A stretch of 64,000 bases of DNA from Isoetes taiwanensis (taxonomy: Eukaryota; Streptophyta; Lycopodiopsida; Isoetales; Isoetaceae). This document shows positions 32,629 to 44,557 of the stretch, in pieces (within the stretch, counting starts at the first letter, position 1; every line of letters starts with the position of its first letter). The translations under genes and the position numbers were made by a program. The notes under the pieces were generated by a model that searched no databases, was not told the DNA's origin, and saw only the letters and a program-made list of their open reading frames with translations. The stretch covers positions 7,066,992 to 7,130,991 of the forward strand of contig JAJEKV010000058.1 in the NCBI GenBank assembly GCA_021234155.1. Direction: 5' to 3'.

Positions 32629-33284
32629 TTGTGAATGAGAAGTTTATAATTGTTTTTTTTAATTCTCTAAAACAGATAACACATGTGTCCTAATTTCTTT
32701 GATGTAAAATAGGGGATTTGTTACCTTTGGGATCTTCAGAGGCTATCACTATACAAAGGGAGAAAAAATGGTGGGTGATGCACATGGATAGTTGTGCAAG
32801 TTGTGACCACCATAGTAATATGGACATTGTCTTTACCATAAAGCATGTCTAGGTTCATTATACCTATCACTTTCAAACCTGCTCAGTCATGCAATTATGG
32901 AGTAAGTATTGGTCATGCAATTATAGACTAAGGCAAATGGAGACATGTTTGTAGGGAATGTGATGTGATTATAATGTTTGTACTAATTCGTCCACTTATG
33001 TGAATGAAAAGCTTATAATCACTTTTTACATTCTCTATAAACATTAAGGCAAACAGAGACATGTTTGTAGGGAATGTAATATGATTATAATGCTTGTACT
33101 AATTCTTTGACATGTGTTTTATGTGAATGAGAAGCTTACAATCACTTTTTACGTTTTCTATTTTCTGTAAACATATAACACATATGCTCTAGCTCATATT
33201 TGTTATTTTCATGTAAAATATGCAATTTGTTACCCTTGGGATCTTCAGAGGCTGCCACTATACAGAGGGAGAAAAAAGGGTAGG

Positions 33285-34440
33285 ATCTTTTCCAAGAATG
33301 CAATGGTTGTATTTAGTATGAATAGGACCATCATTCTTGGAAAAGGGAAATCTTTTTTGGCTTAGGCCTCATTTGGATCCTTTCTTCCCTATATACTGTG
33401 TTCTCTCTCTCAGTTCTCATCGGCATTCTCTTTGAGCTGGATCTTTGATTCTTGGTATTAGCTTCCCTCCCCTCCCACCCTTTTCTCTCTTGAGGTCGTT
33501 GAGTGGTTATTTGTGTTTTGGTCAATGTTGCTTGTATAGAAGGATCTATGTATATGTGGTTGCTTAATCCTCTTTGTTCTGATGGTTGTTGTCATGATAG
33601 GTTGGGCCGTGAATTATGGTTTGGTTCGTCATCTTTCATATTCTTTCTCGGTGTAGCATTGTGACTTTCGAGTAGCACATTTGGGGTTCTCTCTTTTTCT
33701 GTGGGGTTATCCCTTCGAATTTTTCCCATTGGTCGTGCTTCTTCTCTCCCTCCCTCCCTCCCTCCCCCCGCTCCCGCTCCCCCACCCAGCATAGCACTTG
33801 TCGCTTCTGGGTAGGCTCCAAGGGGCTCTTCTATTGGATGTTCCTATGTTTTCTTCTTGGTGTAGCTTTATGGCTTCTGGAGTCTTTTTAACTTCCAAAG
33901 TCTCTCTTCTCGACGTAGCATTGTAAGTTTCGAGCTTCTTGTTGGACATTTTTTCATTTTGATGTTCTGATTTCCTCAATCTTCTTTCTCAACTTTGTGC
34001 TTGCCATCGAAATCTTATTCTGTTTTTCATATATCTTCCATTTGGGCTTTTTTCTTCAAGTCGACACTTCGTAATAACTCTAACACTTTGATGGGGTTGA
34101 CACTCTTCGTGGACTATCATGTGTGGATACACCTTCAACAACTTTTTCGTCGGTAACTGCTCTTTCAGTCGGTTATTTATCGTTAGGGTAAACCTGAAAG
34201 GGTGGGGTTTTTTTTTATCCTGACGATAAGTTTCTGACTCGGGACGGTTTTACCTTCGCCAATGTCCTTCGGATCCTCATTCCTTGTTGTGAGATTACTT
34301 GTTGCATACTCTATTTATTGGACCTCAAGGATTGTCTAGTTCCGGGGCATTTGATTCTAGTTTCACTCATTTGGGGTTTATTGTTGTATTCCTATGAGTC
34401 ATTGTACTTATTATTTCAGTCTCATTAATAGAACACCACT
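33285..34440 (+). mobile_element. Diverged relative of the composite element
   Basis: Starts at a CCAAGAATG/CATTCTTGG inverted pair, carries GTTCTCATCGGCATTCTCTTTGAG (compare the composite heads), then a series of degenerate about 100-bp repeats with CGGTGTAGCATTGTGA, (TCCC)n at 33,746-33,769, and the diverged nested stem-loop at 34,177-34,229. It ends about CTCATTAATAGAACACCAC. Minus-strand Gly/Arg-rich frames here are not genes. Confidence 0.5.
34177..34229 (+). other. Nested stem-loop, diverged copy with paired changes
   Basis: Arms TTATCGTTAGG and CCTGACGATAA replace TTATCAC...GTGATAA of the other two copies, so two base pairs changed on both sides. The inner part AACCTGAAAGGG...GGGGTT keeps the GAAA loop. 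Confidence 0.7.
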
Positions 34441-34505
34441 TCATTTCATGTTGATGTTTTGTATATAGGACCTTGTCCAAGAATTAGAATGACAATGAAA
34501 GATTA

Positions 34506-34533
34506 CTAGTAACGGTGCCCAGCGTTGCTGGGC
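34506..34533 (-). mobile_element. Helitron 3' terminus
   Basis: On the minus strand GCCCAGC-AAC-GCTGGGC (34,517-34,533), seven bases, CTAG (34,506-34,509), then flanking T. It shares hairpin, spacer length and CTAG with 11,666-11,693. Confidence 0.85.
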
Positions 34534-34802
34534 ATAAGTTGGATGTTTGTAGTTGTTTTGACCGCAATGAGAGAAGTGTGCACTGACCATTTTTATAACA
34601 AAAATATCCAAAGATAGTAATAGTGCTAAGCCTGGGGATTGTTTAGGAACCTTTAAAGTTATAAGATCAATGAAAAGAGAGTGTAGTATTAACTCTGCAA
34701 TTAAATTTTTATTGTTGGCGTCTTGTAAATTACACATTGAAGAGGTAGTACATCATTACTCATAAGAGATTTAATGTTTTGCTTTGGTGGGTATATGGTA
34801 AG

Positions 34803-36754
34803 TTAATGGGCTATTTCATCCTGTACGATCTCTTTATAGACTACATTTGGAGTGAACCTCCTCTTGTTTTTGAGCAGCGCTCCTTGATTTGCAGTGTCGT
34901 GAATGTATACCTTCACTCCCTGTTGTGTGGTGCACCTTGAGAATGCGACATAGAGTTGGCTATGTGTGAAAACTGGCGTTGGTAGGTAGATGCCAACGGA
35001 GGTCATGGACTGGCCTTGCGACTTGTTGATTGTCATCGAGAATGCGAGTCGCACGGGGAACTGTCTTCGCTTGAAGGGGAAAGGAGGTCACTGTCTGATG
35101 GCTCTAGGGTTATCCTTGGTATGAGGAACCGTGTTCCTTTGTAGGTGCCTGTGATTATCTTTGCATCTATGATTCTTGGGTGCGCTTTGATGACGCGAAG
35201 GCGGGTGCCATTGCAGAGACCGGCCTTCGGGTTCATGTTTCTGAGTAGGATGATGATGGCTCCGTCCTTGATGTGCAGCTTATGCGGTGGCATGCCGGAA
35301 GGGGTTAGGTGGTTGATGAACTCGATTGGGAAGTCCCTTGTAGCATCTTCGCCTTCTGCAATGATGGTGTCTACGCTCGTATATATATGGAGTTGTCCAT
35401 TCAACCTTAAGAGGACCTTATCGTTGATCTTCGGCGTGTCTTCATTCTTTGTTGCCAGGATGGCTTTGTCATACAACAGGTGCACATTTGCCTCTGTTAT
35501 TTCCTTGCCAACGATACTGTCAATCAAGTCATCTTCCACAATGCATTGTTCCGGTATCTCAACCAAGTCGCAGTCGAGCCCTAGCTCATTGTTCATCCGT
35601 TCCCCATTATCAAGACGTAGCAGCCAATTGGAGAAGATTTGCTCGTCTTTTCCGACCCGCATGTTTTGTGTCAACTTGTGGGTCTTGAAGTTGATCCACA
35701 ACGGGCTCCTCTTGACACACTTTGAGATACGTCCTTGTTGCACGCTTGACCACAGGCAACTGCTGTCGAAAATCGCCGCCGGTCAACATTATCATTCCCC
35801 CAAATGGCCTGTCATCCTGGCGTATCTCCCGTAAAAGTCGGTCGACAGCAGTAAGTGCATGCGTGTGTGTCATCCCCATTTCATCCCAGACCATGATGCT
35901 TGCCTTTCTACGTACCTCTGCTTGTTGGCTTGTTGCACGCAGTGCAGAAGTTGCCTCTTGTGTCAAGTTAAGTGGTAACTTGAACGTCGAATGAACTGTT
36001 TGTGCTCCCTTCAAGAGGAGACTGGCAATGCCTGTCCAAGCCACTGATACAACCCCTACGCCACATCCTCTTAATATGCTAATGAGACTATTAAAGAGGA
36101 ATGTCTTGCATGTGCCTCCTGGGCCGTCCACATTGATACATGGGGCTTGATACTGGCTGATTGCATCGAGGATAATATCGGCTATGTGCTTCTGCTCCCT
36201 ATTGAGCTTGTCGTAGTTCTCTTGCCCTTCTTTCAACTCCTTTTCTGCATCAAAGGTGGGTTCGTTTGGGAAGTTTCCTAGAATATCTAGTGTGGTTCGG
36301 CGTCCAAGTTTTTGGCATGTCGTACCGCTCATCCGAAGATGTCATCGATGTCCTTTAGTGCATGGTTATAAGCCTCCTCTGGTGGCATCTTTCGTTGGTA
36401 ATCTTCTGTTAGGCTGTCCTTGAAGAGCTCCCATAGCCGCATTGGATCTTGTGGGTCATTGTATAGGCAAATGAATGCAAATGTTTGACGTAACTGCATT
36501 GGCATCTGGAAGATGCTCGCGTCTTCGAGCGTCTTCTCCCACTCGGCGTCATCTTCTAGTAAGTTGAGCTCTTTAGAAGCTTCCTTGAAAGTTGAACATA
36601 GTTTTCCATTGACAGTGGGCTTCGAAGCTGGTTGCGCGACGAGTTTGACTTGCAAAAGACTTAGTTTGGGCATTCTGGATTTAAGGGGAGGGCATATGCT
36701 TCCAGATGTGCTGCAATCCAATGGCCAAAAAGCCATAATACACGATTTAGCCAT
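34803..36754 (-). pseudogene. Helitron helicase (PIF1 family) with frameshifts
   Basis: Frames in order: 36,754-36,329 (N-terminal linker, FAFICLYNDPQDPMRLWE), 36,332-35,610 (Walker A GPGGTCKTFLFN, Walker B MVWDEMGM, GGDFRQQLPVV), 35,743-35,033 (KTHKLTQNMRV, LLRNMNPKAGLCNGTRL) and 35,054-34,803 ([21 protein letters not shown]). These are the PIF1-like SF1B motifs of Helitron RepHel, which unwinds DNA during rolling-circle transposition. Walker A has Cys where Gly is normal (GTGKT to GTCKT), which alone could stop ATP binding. At least three frame changes and loss of the Rep domain make it inactive. The long plus-strand frame at 35,145-35,834 is its antisense shadow. Confidence 0.9.
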
Positions 36755-37182
36755 AATCTATATCTGTGCTGCAATAAAGAGTATAACAACATTAACATCC
36801 TGTTATAATACCATTGCGCCACACATACACAAGGCAATGTTATAGACCATAGATAATAACAAAGATGGCAAGTAAAAGATCGAAGAAATGACACCAAACT
36901 CTCATTCCACAGATATCGAAATGACGAAATTGAAACACCAGCTGTTCTCCTTTTTTTGTTTGAATAGATGAAAATCTTCTTAAAATGTACACATAGATGA
37001 GAATATTTTATAAAATATACAGAAGATTCCCATTGCTTGGACACCGCTGCTAGAAAGGATCATGGACTTACTTGCCAAGTGAACAAAGGAATTTCTCTAA
37101 AATTTTAGCTCTCCGAACACGTTATGGGAACCCATGTTCATTGATATGTTTAACTCCTTTTGAATTACAACCATTTGCATCT
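36755..37182. other. Spacer between Helitron and starch synthase
   Basis: Presumed 3' UTR and downstream region of the starch synthase gene plus the truncated Helitron edge. The exact junction is not visible. Confidence 0.5.
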
Positions 37183-40100
37183 TTATACATAAGGTTTTTC
37201 TGCCTTGATCTGCTGAAATATCTCTTCATATTTCATGGCTGATAATTCCCAAGAATAGTTGCAAGACATGGCGCGATCTATTAATCCCCTCCATAAGTCA
37301 TCATGGTTACGGTATGTGCCAATGGCTGTCCACAATGCCTTGAAAAGACCAAAAGAAAAAAGGGATCCAACTATCAATGAAACACCTAAGTGAAAGAGCA
37401 ATGTATTCAAACAAATAAAAAGGGAATAACTACCCCTATTAATGCCTCCTTAGTGCATGCTGGGAAAGTCCACCTGCAAGAATTAAAATTGTGTTTCAGA
37501 AGAAACAATTCTTCTCAGCTTCAGGCACATTTTCTCCTCAAAAGTCAGAATTTCTCCATGATGAATATGCAAAAACTACAACTGAAGCATAGACATTATA
37601 AATAGAAGATGGAGCATGCAATACCCTGTTCCTGAGCCTTGGCCACCATTGGCATAAGGATCAAAGTTTTGCACTGTGTTCTATAAATAAAACAGTATAA
37701 TGGTTAAATGGCTATACATAGATTCTCAGCATATGCTGATAATTACCCTAAGGCCTCCAGTTGCATGGACAACTGGAATAGTGCCATAACGCATTGCGTA
37801 AAGCTGGGTTAAACCACATGGCTCGAACCTTGAAGGCATCAACAAAATATCACATCTGCCAGTTAAACATATGAAGACATTAATCGCCTTTTGTCAAACC
37901 AAATGAATCAAGTTAATTATTGACTTGAATGATTCTAGTTTTGCTTGAATGAGTTGTTAATTACTAAAATACCCTGCAGTAATGCGATGTGAAAGAGGTC
38001 CACTAAATCCAGCCCATCCTTTGAACTTTGTCGGATATTGACGTTCTGCCTCACCCATCCAAGCCTCAATTTCTGCATTTCCAGATCCGAGCATGACCTG
38101 GAGAAGACAAACATGCATGTGTCAATATGTGCATGTGCGCAATAGGAAAAATGGTAAGCTACCATTTGAATATCATCTGCCATAAGGATGGGTAGAGCGC
38201 GCTGAATAATGTCAGGACCTTTCTGAGCATCAAGACGTCCAATAAATCCAACCTGTAGAGGAGGCACCATACATTAAATGAAGGGTATAATTCACAAAAC
38301 CCAACTAGTAGATGTACTGCAGATTAAACAAATGGTATGTGGCTTTTGTGTACTTACAAGAGGAACATTTGGAGACATGGGTAAACCAAGTTCTTTTTGT
38401 AAACTCTGCTTGCAAATAGCCTGCATTCAAGCCAATATGTAATTTGGAACGAGACCAACAGCGTCATTCTTGCTGTGAGATATCCATTAATTCTATTCCA
38501 AGCACTTCTACATCAATCGCATATATTACTTGATAGATACTGAAGAGGCAGGTGGATACATCACTTCTGTCTTGGTCGACAAAATTGACAGGGCAGAATT
38601 CATACAATCTTATGAGCATGTCATCGTTTCAGAGTGCGTACATACATGGTGTAGAAATACCATAGATGAGAGCATTGGCCTTCGTCACATAAGGACATAG
38701 TGTATTCATTCTCATCCGCAAACTTCAGACAGATAAGTATTTTGAGGTTATATAAGAGGTTAATCTAACCTCAAACAACTTGAGACAATTTTAAAGCCCC
38801 TCATCCTGCAGACTAGCATCTTGAGTTCTAAATCTTGTTTCCATCAAAAGACAAACTTTGTACTGGGGACTATCTACTTTCACTTAACAGATACTAGTAC
38901 TTGGTTTTGAACAAAAACTAACACTGTCTCTCCATGCCTCGCGTCATATTTGTGATGTGATTGCTTGTCTCTTCTCTATAGAATTCAACCAAGACTTGTC
39001 GGACTGAAGACTTATAAAAATGGTATTTATAACGTAAGACTGAACAATCTGTGCAATCAAAATACGTTATATTTACAGCTGCTTTGCTTAATGCAAACAC
39101 ACCCTACCATTTTCTCAAAAAGATTTACCTAGTACCCTTTTCCTTTGGGCTATTATACACAGCCAGTCATCATAATCGTTGCTCTAACCTTAAAAAGACA
39201 AATTAATACTCCAGGCTAAGCATGATACCTTCCCAGCAAGATCATCCTTTGAGTAATTCGCCGATATGTACCGGTCTGTCGCAGGGTTCCATTCATCCAA
39301 ATCAATACCATTTGTGATACCTATGTGCATTCCAAAGTGCTAAATGTTTTAAGGTTAGTCTGTGATAAGAGATTTAAAACCAATATTAGATATTACCTTT
39401 TACTTCAGAAGCACGACTGGCAACTACCTTATACAGATTAACTCCTCCATCTACTGTTTGTATTTCTGAAGCATATCCCTATTGAAACGTAGACCAATAA
39501 CACAGAAGAATACATGATAAGAATATGTCGCATCAAAAGACTCTTATTCCTATGATAGGTCCATCCAACAAGAATTTGCATGTATGCACGCAGACCTCAC
39601 TGACAGCTACAATGCGGTCGGCCGTAACTAGTGCTCCCTTCAGCAGATTTACAGACTCTCCCTTGTCATCAGCATGACGGTTGACCCAAAAAGGATACCT
39701 ATGCTGAAGCTTCTCATACCATTCAGAAGGAAGCCCGATGTCGGGAAAGCTCCAAGGGGGCTCAATACCCTGGCAGAAATGAAAAATCAGAATGATGATG
39801 TCAAAGACTCCTCTTCACATATTGCCAGGTACCTGATATGCAAGATTATGTATCACTAATATACATCGAGATTCAATATGAACGCCCTGCGGTCGATATT
39901 TTGCAGCCAAGAGACTACATATAATGATTGTTAATCCGTTTGAATTCAATGGACCAGGAAGACGTAGCTTAGTAATAGGTGCTTACCTAGGTATAAGAGA
40001 GGCATGCCAGTCGTTTGCCACAAACATACAGCTATCACCATAAGTGGAACCTCTGAGGGATAACACGAGAGGCGCTTCACATGCAGCATAGCAGAGCAGG

Positions 40101-41281
40101 CTAAACCGGAACTGCATGCAAATTGCATTCGATTAGATTAGGAAGAAAAACGAAAGAGAAGAAATGTGATAAACTTCGAACCAAATTATCCTCAAAAACC
40201 CTGTCGCCATCGGCGTATGGTGTTCCTCGTCTATGAAATGAAGGATGATCAACGAAAACCTGGAAAAAAAGGGCAGTCAGCCTAATTATGATCTACCAGT
40301 CTTTTGAAACCAAATAGATGGGCTGAGCAAATACTTACCCAATCGACACCTCCTCTGTATTCATGAAATAAGGATATTTCATGCTCACCTCCGAAGCAAG
40401 AAATTTTGAGTTTAAAGTTGAGGTCGACAGCGTTTGAATACTTTTCATCAGTTACGCCATTGATGTAGCGGGGAGTGACCACCATAGCACGGTGGCCTCT
40501 TGAGGCAAATGCAATGGGCAAAGTTCCGGCGACATCGCCAAGTCCTCCGACCTTGGAATAAGGAGCTACTTCCGCAGAGACGAAAACTATGTTGAAGGTG
40601 GTGTTCTTGGCGGAGGGGCTCGTTTTTTCAGCCTTAACCTCCTTTCCAAGTCCGACAACTTCTTCCACTGACACAAAACAACACAAAGACAAAATATTTG
40701 ATTCTCTATTCCCATTTGCTCTAGAACTACCAATGTAATTTAACATCCCAGATTTTCCAATTATCAATCAAATTATGTTCATCCCTCAAATTATGTTCAA
40801 ATTATGTTCATTACCATTCAACACTATCTCATGATCATGACTTGTGCTGAGCCTCTACAGCTAGACGTAAAAAACAAGACAATGCAATATGAATAGGAAT
40901 CTTCAGCAGCTTCTAAAACTTCCCCAACCATGATTACTGATCATGCATGCAATTGCAGAAACACACCTTCAATCATTCAAGATGCCATCTTCAGACTCTA
41001 CTCTTGTGTAGAACAAATCATGCACAAAAGCATGAAAAATCGATGCTCTATAAAAGAAATTCAAGAAGTCATAACTTGTGATTGCTATACAAACCTTGCA
41101 CTGTAGTTGCTTGTGACACAGCATGTGCAATCCTTCCGCTTCGACTGTAGCTCAATTTGTGGACCTTTAGATTGCAAAGACTTAGCCTAGTGAAGCAGGC
41201 TACATCATTAGAAGTCTTGTTATTCCCATCCAATATGAAGCTCGCAACTCCATTGCGTAAGGATGGAGTTGCCATTGCCAT
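37183..41281 (-). CDS. SS1: Soluble starch synthase I, 15 exons, intact
   Basis: GT5 starch synthase adding glucose from ADP-glucose to glucan chains in plastids. Exons: 41,281-41,095; 40,667-40,339; 40,259-40,182; 40,111-39,987; 39,914-39,833; 39,769-39,596; 39,478-39,397; 39,320-39,229; 38,420-38,358; 38,252-38,163; 38,097-37,973; 37,855-37,747; 37,680-37,625; 37,473-37,434; 37,338-37,183. All introns are GT-AG and phases close to one 595-residue frame. Residues 1 to about 60 form a Ser/Thr/Arg-rich plastid transit peptide. The GT5 domain has KVGGLGDV (101-108), [26 protein letters not shown] (484-491, catalytic Glu487) and HATGGLR (506-512). Length, exon count and [10 protein letters not shown]...[11 protein letters not shown] fit the SSI class, although SSI normally has KTGGL; KVGGL is more usual in SSIII/IV. 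Met41,281 is preferred to an in-frame Met at 41,335. The residue 1 choice is the least certain part. Confidence 0.9.
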
Positions 41282-41335
41282 CCTACTGGTGCACTTGAAT
41301 TCCCTTCCAATTCTGACCTCAATATGGATATGCAT

Positions 41336-42398
41336 GTCGGAACATATTTATCTACAGCGGGAAAGTTTCAAAAGACAAAGATATTGTGAAAGAAAAGTCT
41401 TGGACTAAAGTCGAGCATTATTGAGTTATTCATCAATAATCAATATCCTTTTTGTGGCATGTGGTGTTGCCAACGATCATCAATTTGTGAACATTATGCT
41501 CCATTGTTATGTGGAGGAATGGGGCATAGGTCATAGGTTCTATGCCCCTAGTATATACTTAGGTTTTGCAATCCGTTGATATACATTTGATGCTTCATCT
41601 AAGGTAGAGGAAACTTACTTGTGGAAAAAAACATTCCATTAGGCTTTTAAATGAAAGAAGACAAATTGTTGGCCGCCATGACTAAGGGGGTGAAAGAGGA
41701 CAAATAATGTCCCACCACAACAATCATGTCTAATAAGTTTGGGCCAAAGCATCTTTAACTTTCATCATTTGTATTCTTCCTATGTCTACTTGGCTTCCAT
41801 AAAGACATTGGTTCATTTAACGACAAAAATAAGTGATTCTCGTTTGGCAAGAAGGTTATAGTTATTCATACCCAAATCTAAGCATTTTGTATTTAGGCGT
41901 ACCTTTTACATCATAGAAGACAACGTGCATATTTTAGCACCAAGCCTAACCATTCTCAATTTAGTTGTACCTTCATATGTTATGTGAAGATATCACCACA
42001 TATTATACAAGTTTTTGTACTATTAATGGACCTATTAGTCATGGTTTATGAAGATCCGAGATAAAATCTAAGCTTAAACATATCAGTACCTAAAGTTGAG
42101 TGTCAAGAATTAAGTTAGAAGAAATCAATAATAGTGGAAGTTGGATCGGTCAATTGTTCTGTCACACAAATGGGAGTATACATCTAGACTAAAGTTGTGA
42201 AATTTTGAGTTAAATCCCTTGCCTGATAGCCATTTGATGATCATCTTCAAATAGGAACTAATATGTTGCATTGCACATTCCACTCCTAATTCCATTGTTA
42301 AAACACTAATCATGTCATCCCTTAGCCTATTAGAAGATTCTCTAGCAGATGTACTATAAGAATTATACGAAATTGACAGATAGTTTGTGATCGAGATT
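41336..42398. other. Region upstream of starch synthase
   Basis: Would hold the starch synthase promoter and 5' UTR. No convincing TATA box or regulatory motif could be fixed, and no other gene is seen. Confidence 0.4.
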
Positions 42399-43966
42399 TG
42401 TGACGTTCCACATATTTATACGCATATTTAAGTATAAATACATGACACGTCACTATGAATAATTTAATGGCACATTAATTATTCATAAGCTAAGGTTAGC
42501 TATGTTAATAATTAAATTATAAAGGTGGAAACCTAACCCAAAACCCTAATTCGAATTTAGGGCTTATCCTAACATTAAAAAGGGCTAAAATACCAAAGTA
42601 GTTAATTAATGACATGCCACTTGGCCCAAATCGATTGGGCAAGGCAGGGTTTCCATTTTGGACACCCAAATTAGGGCTTTTGTGCCCCAATTCGAATTAG
42701 GAGCAATTGGAGATGGGGGAGGAGGAGCGTGCCCGGGCACCCTTGACCAAATCGAGATTGAGCCATCCCAAGCCCGATTGACCCGGTTAGTCGTAGCTTA
42801 GTTGTGTTATTCATGAGGGGCGCCCTGTTGGGCACTTGTTGTGTGTATTTCTTACGTTTCTCTCGTGTTCTCTATGCTTTTTACCAGTAGGAACTAACCC
42901 TTGATTGCAAAGGTGAGTTCTCCTTATCTCGATTACGTACTTGCTCTTAAATGATGGATTAATAGTTCTTTGCATAGTATTACTCTTGAAATGGGGGAAT
43001 TAAGGGGGTAAGAGACCTCCCGAGCCATGTTTATTAGTATGCTCCTAGGTGGATCCCTCAGTATTTCCCATTATTGCGACCTGTGCACAAGAGACCACCG
43101 AGTCGTGGATGCTATGGAATTGCTTAGCACCAGATAAGGGACGCAGTGGTGAAGTGGGGGTGGGGTCTTGCACGAATATAAAGGCTCCGAGACTCCTACT
43201 GGTGGGCTAGGCACGATAGCCTGGTCACGAGAGGGCCGGGTATGGGTCCGACACTCCTCGGGTGCGGAGGTGTGACCCGTATGGGGCACCCCGTGCTTTG
43301 AGTAGATTAGGGTGAGTAAGTCCGCACGGATGGGGGGCCGATGCGGCATGTATTCTCTAGCTCACCCATGGAACCACTGTGATCCTGGAAGGGGACACTT
43401 CTCTGATCTGCCTCATTGGGCGGGGCTTCATGAACCCTGGAGTAGGCTTGAAGGGTGATACCTTGAGTCTGCGTATCCGGAAGGCTATAGTGACGACATA
43501 GCATGATTGGACTCATCTGCAAAGTGTGCACAGGAGGGGCAGATGGAGTGGACAACCCTAGCCAATGTTCTATGCCAGCCAACGCCATGCCAAGATTCGG
43601 TCTGCTGATCTCTTGAGACCTAGCCGTCAGTCGATCCTCACTGGAGTCTGAGCCGGGGTAGAACCTGGAGTTTGGGGTGTTTTCCTTAGGATTAGATGCA
43701 TCTTCTTTGCCTTTAGTACTTGGATGGGATGGGTTATTTATATATGATTTATGTTGTGTGCTAACATGTATTCACGCTTCCGCAACTTAGGAGTCCCATT
43801 GAAGGCGTGGGCCGAATGACACCTCCGTGTCCTTCACCCGGGCATCTCTCTACGGATGGTCCGAGTTAGACGGAGGGCCCTGCTCATGGTGAGCTGATTG
43901 CCATGGGAGGGGGAAGTCCCCATATGTATACGTCCAGAGCGCCGTATATATTCAGGGAGCGTCACA
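42399..43966 (+). repeat. Retrotransposon LTR (1,568 bp)
   Basis: Starts TGTGACGTTCC and ends GGAGCGTCACA, the 11-bp imperfect inverted ends typical of plant LTRs, and is followed after one base by a primer-binding site, so it is a 5' LTR on the plus strand. Short frames inside it are not genes. No partner LTR or gag-pol with matching orientation is in the window. Confidence 0.8.
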
Positions 43967-43967
43967 G

Positions 43968-43980
43968 TGGTATCAGAGCC
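43968..43980 (+). other. Primer-binding site for tRNA-iMet
   Basis: TGGTATCAGAGCC is complementary to the 3' end of plant initiator tRNA-Met, the commonest primer of plant LTR retrotransposons. Interior sequence to 44,280 has no gag-like frame. Confidence 0.88.
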
Positions 43981-44425
43981 ATGATTTTGGTTGACCGGAA
44001 TCATAGCACTGACCGAACCCTAACTCGTTAGTTCGGTAGTTAGGTGGAAGTTTAAGCTAGTGTGATTGTTTAGCTCTTTGATGTTTGGGTTTGTGCTAGG
44101 TTGATGTAGTAGATTGTAAGTTTTAAGAGGTTTAGGGCAACTGAAGGACCCAAGTTTGGAGGGGCTATAACTTTTTGTAGGTAGTTCAGATGAAGGCGAA
44201 AGTGGTTCCAATGGATCGGGCATACCCAAATACCCTAGGAGGGTCATTAACAGGCGGAAAGGAGTAAGGAGGGGCCCCGAAAGTTAACTCGGGGCGCCGC
44301 TTGGTTTTTATCGACTTACAGTCGTGGTAGAAACGCGTATAATGCTGTCGGCGCCCGACCATATAAAACGCGTATTTCCGCCGTATAAAAATTTTAGTAT
44401 TTTTTTATACACATAATTTTTTGAT

Positions 44426-44499
44426 GCCTCGACCCAGATTTGAACCCATGAGCTCTCAACTCCAAGCCTAGATGCTTACAACCACACCAAGCTCTCTTG
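44426..44499 (-). other. tRNA-like / SINE-head module 1
   Basis: Minus strand: A-box-like TTGGTGTGGTTGTAAG, then GAGAGCTCAT and a B box GGTTCAAATC (plus 44,437-44,446). Size and spacing fit a tRNA-derived head. Confidence 0.45.
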
Positions 44500-44557
44500 T
44501 ATGTAATATTATACATTTATTTCTTATACATATGTGATACTTTGTTTTCTTTGCATA

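Larger units (their letters stand above)
30099..32629 (-). mobile_element. LINE, 5'-truncated copy 2, with TSD and poly-A
   Basis: Minus-strand LINE whose 3' end is a 14-base poly-T on the plus strand (30,099-30,112). Flanking sequence TGTGAATGAGAAG occurs at 30,086-30,098 and 32,630-32,642, a 13-bp target-site duplication (up to 16 bp counting Ts). The 5' end lies inside RT, giving 2.5 kb of a probable 6-kb element, a normal result of incomplete reverse transcription. Confidence 0.92.
30010..33290. repeat. Degenerate tandem repeat split by a LINE
   Basis: A unit containing GGAGACATGTTTGTAGGGAA, TATAATGTTTGTAC, TGTGAATGAGAAG, TTATAATCACTTTTTA and TTGTTACCTTTGGGATCTTC recurs about 30,010-30,098 plus 32,643-32,800, 32,870-33,040 and 33,050-33,280. 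The LINE at 30,099-32,629 sits inside the first unit. Confidence 0.75.
34506..36754 (-). mobile_element. Helitron, 5'-truncated
   Basis: Rolling-circle transposon remnant: the helicase half of RepHel, a 270-bp 3' region and a canonical 3' end. The Rep (HUH) half and the 5' TC end were not found before starch synthase I begins at 37,183. Confidence 0.85.

Noticed and set aside
33592..33979. Gly/Arg/Glu-rich minus-strand frames
   Set aside because: They come from (TCCC)n and pyrimidine-rich repeats in the diverged composite element.
35145..35834. 229-codon plus-strand frame
   Set aside because: It is the antisense of the Helitron helicase and has no domain of its own.
39674..40128. Small frames over the starch synthase region
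   Set aside because: They run across exon-intron borders or antisense to exons.
43071..43588. Frames of 92-93 codons inside the LTR
   Set aside because: LTRs rarely code; no domain was recognised.
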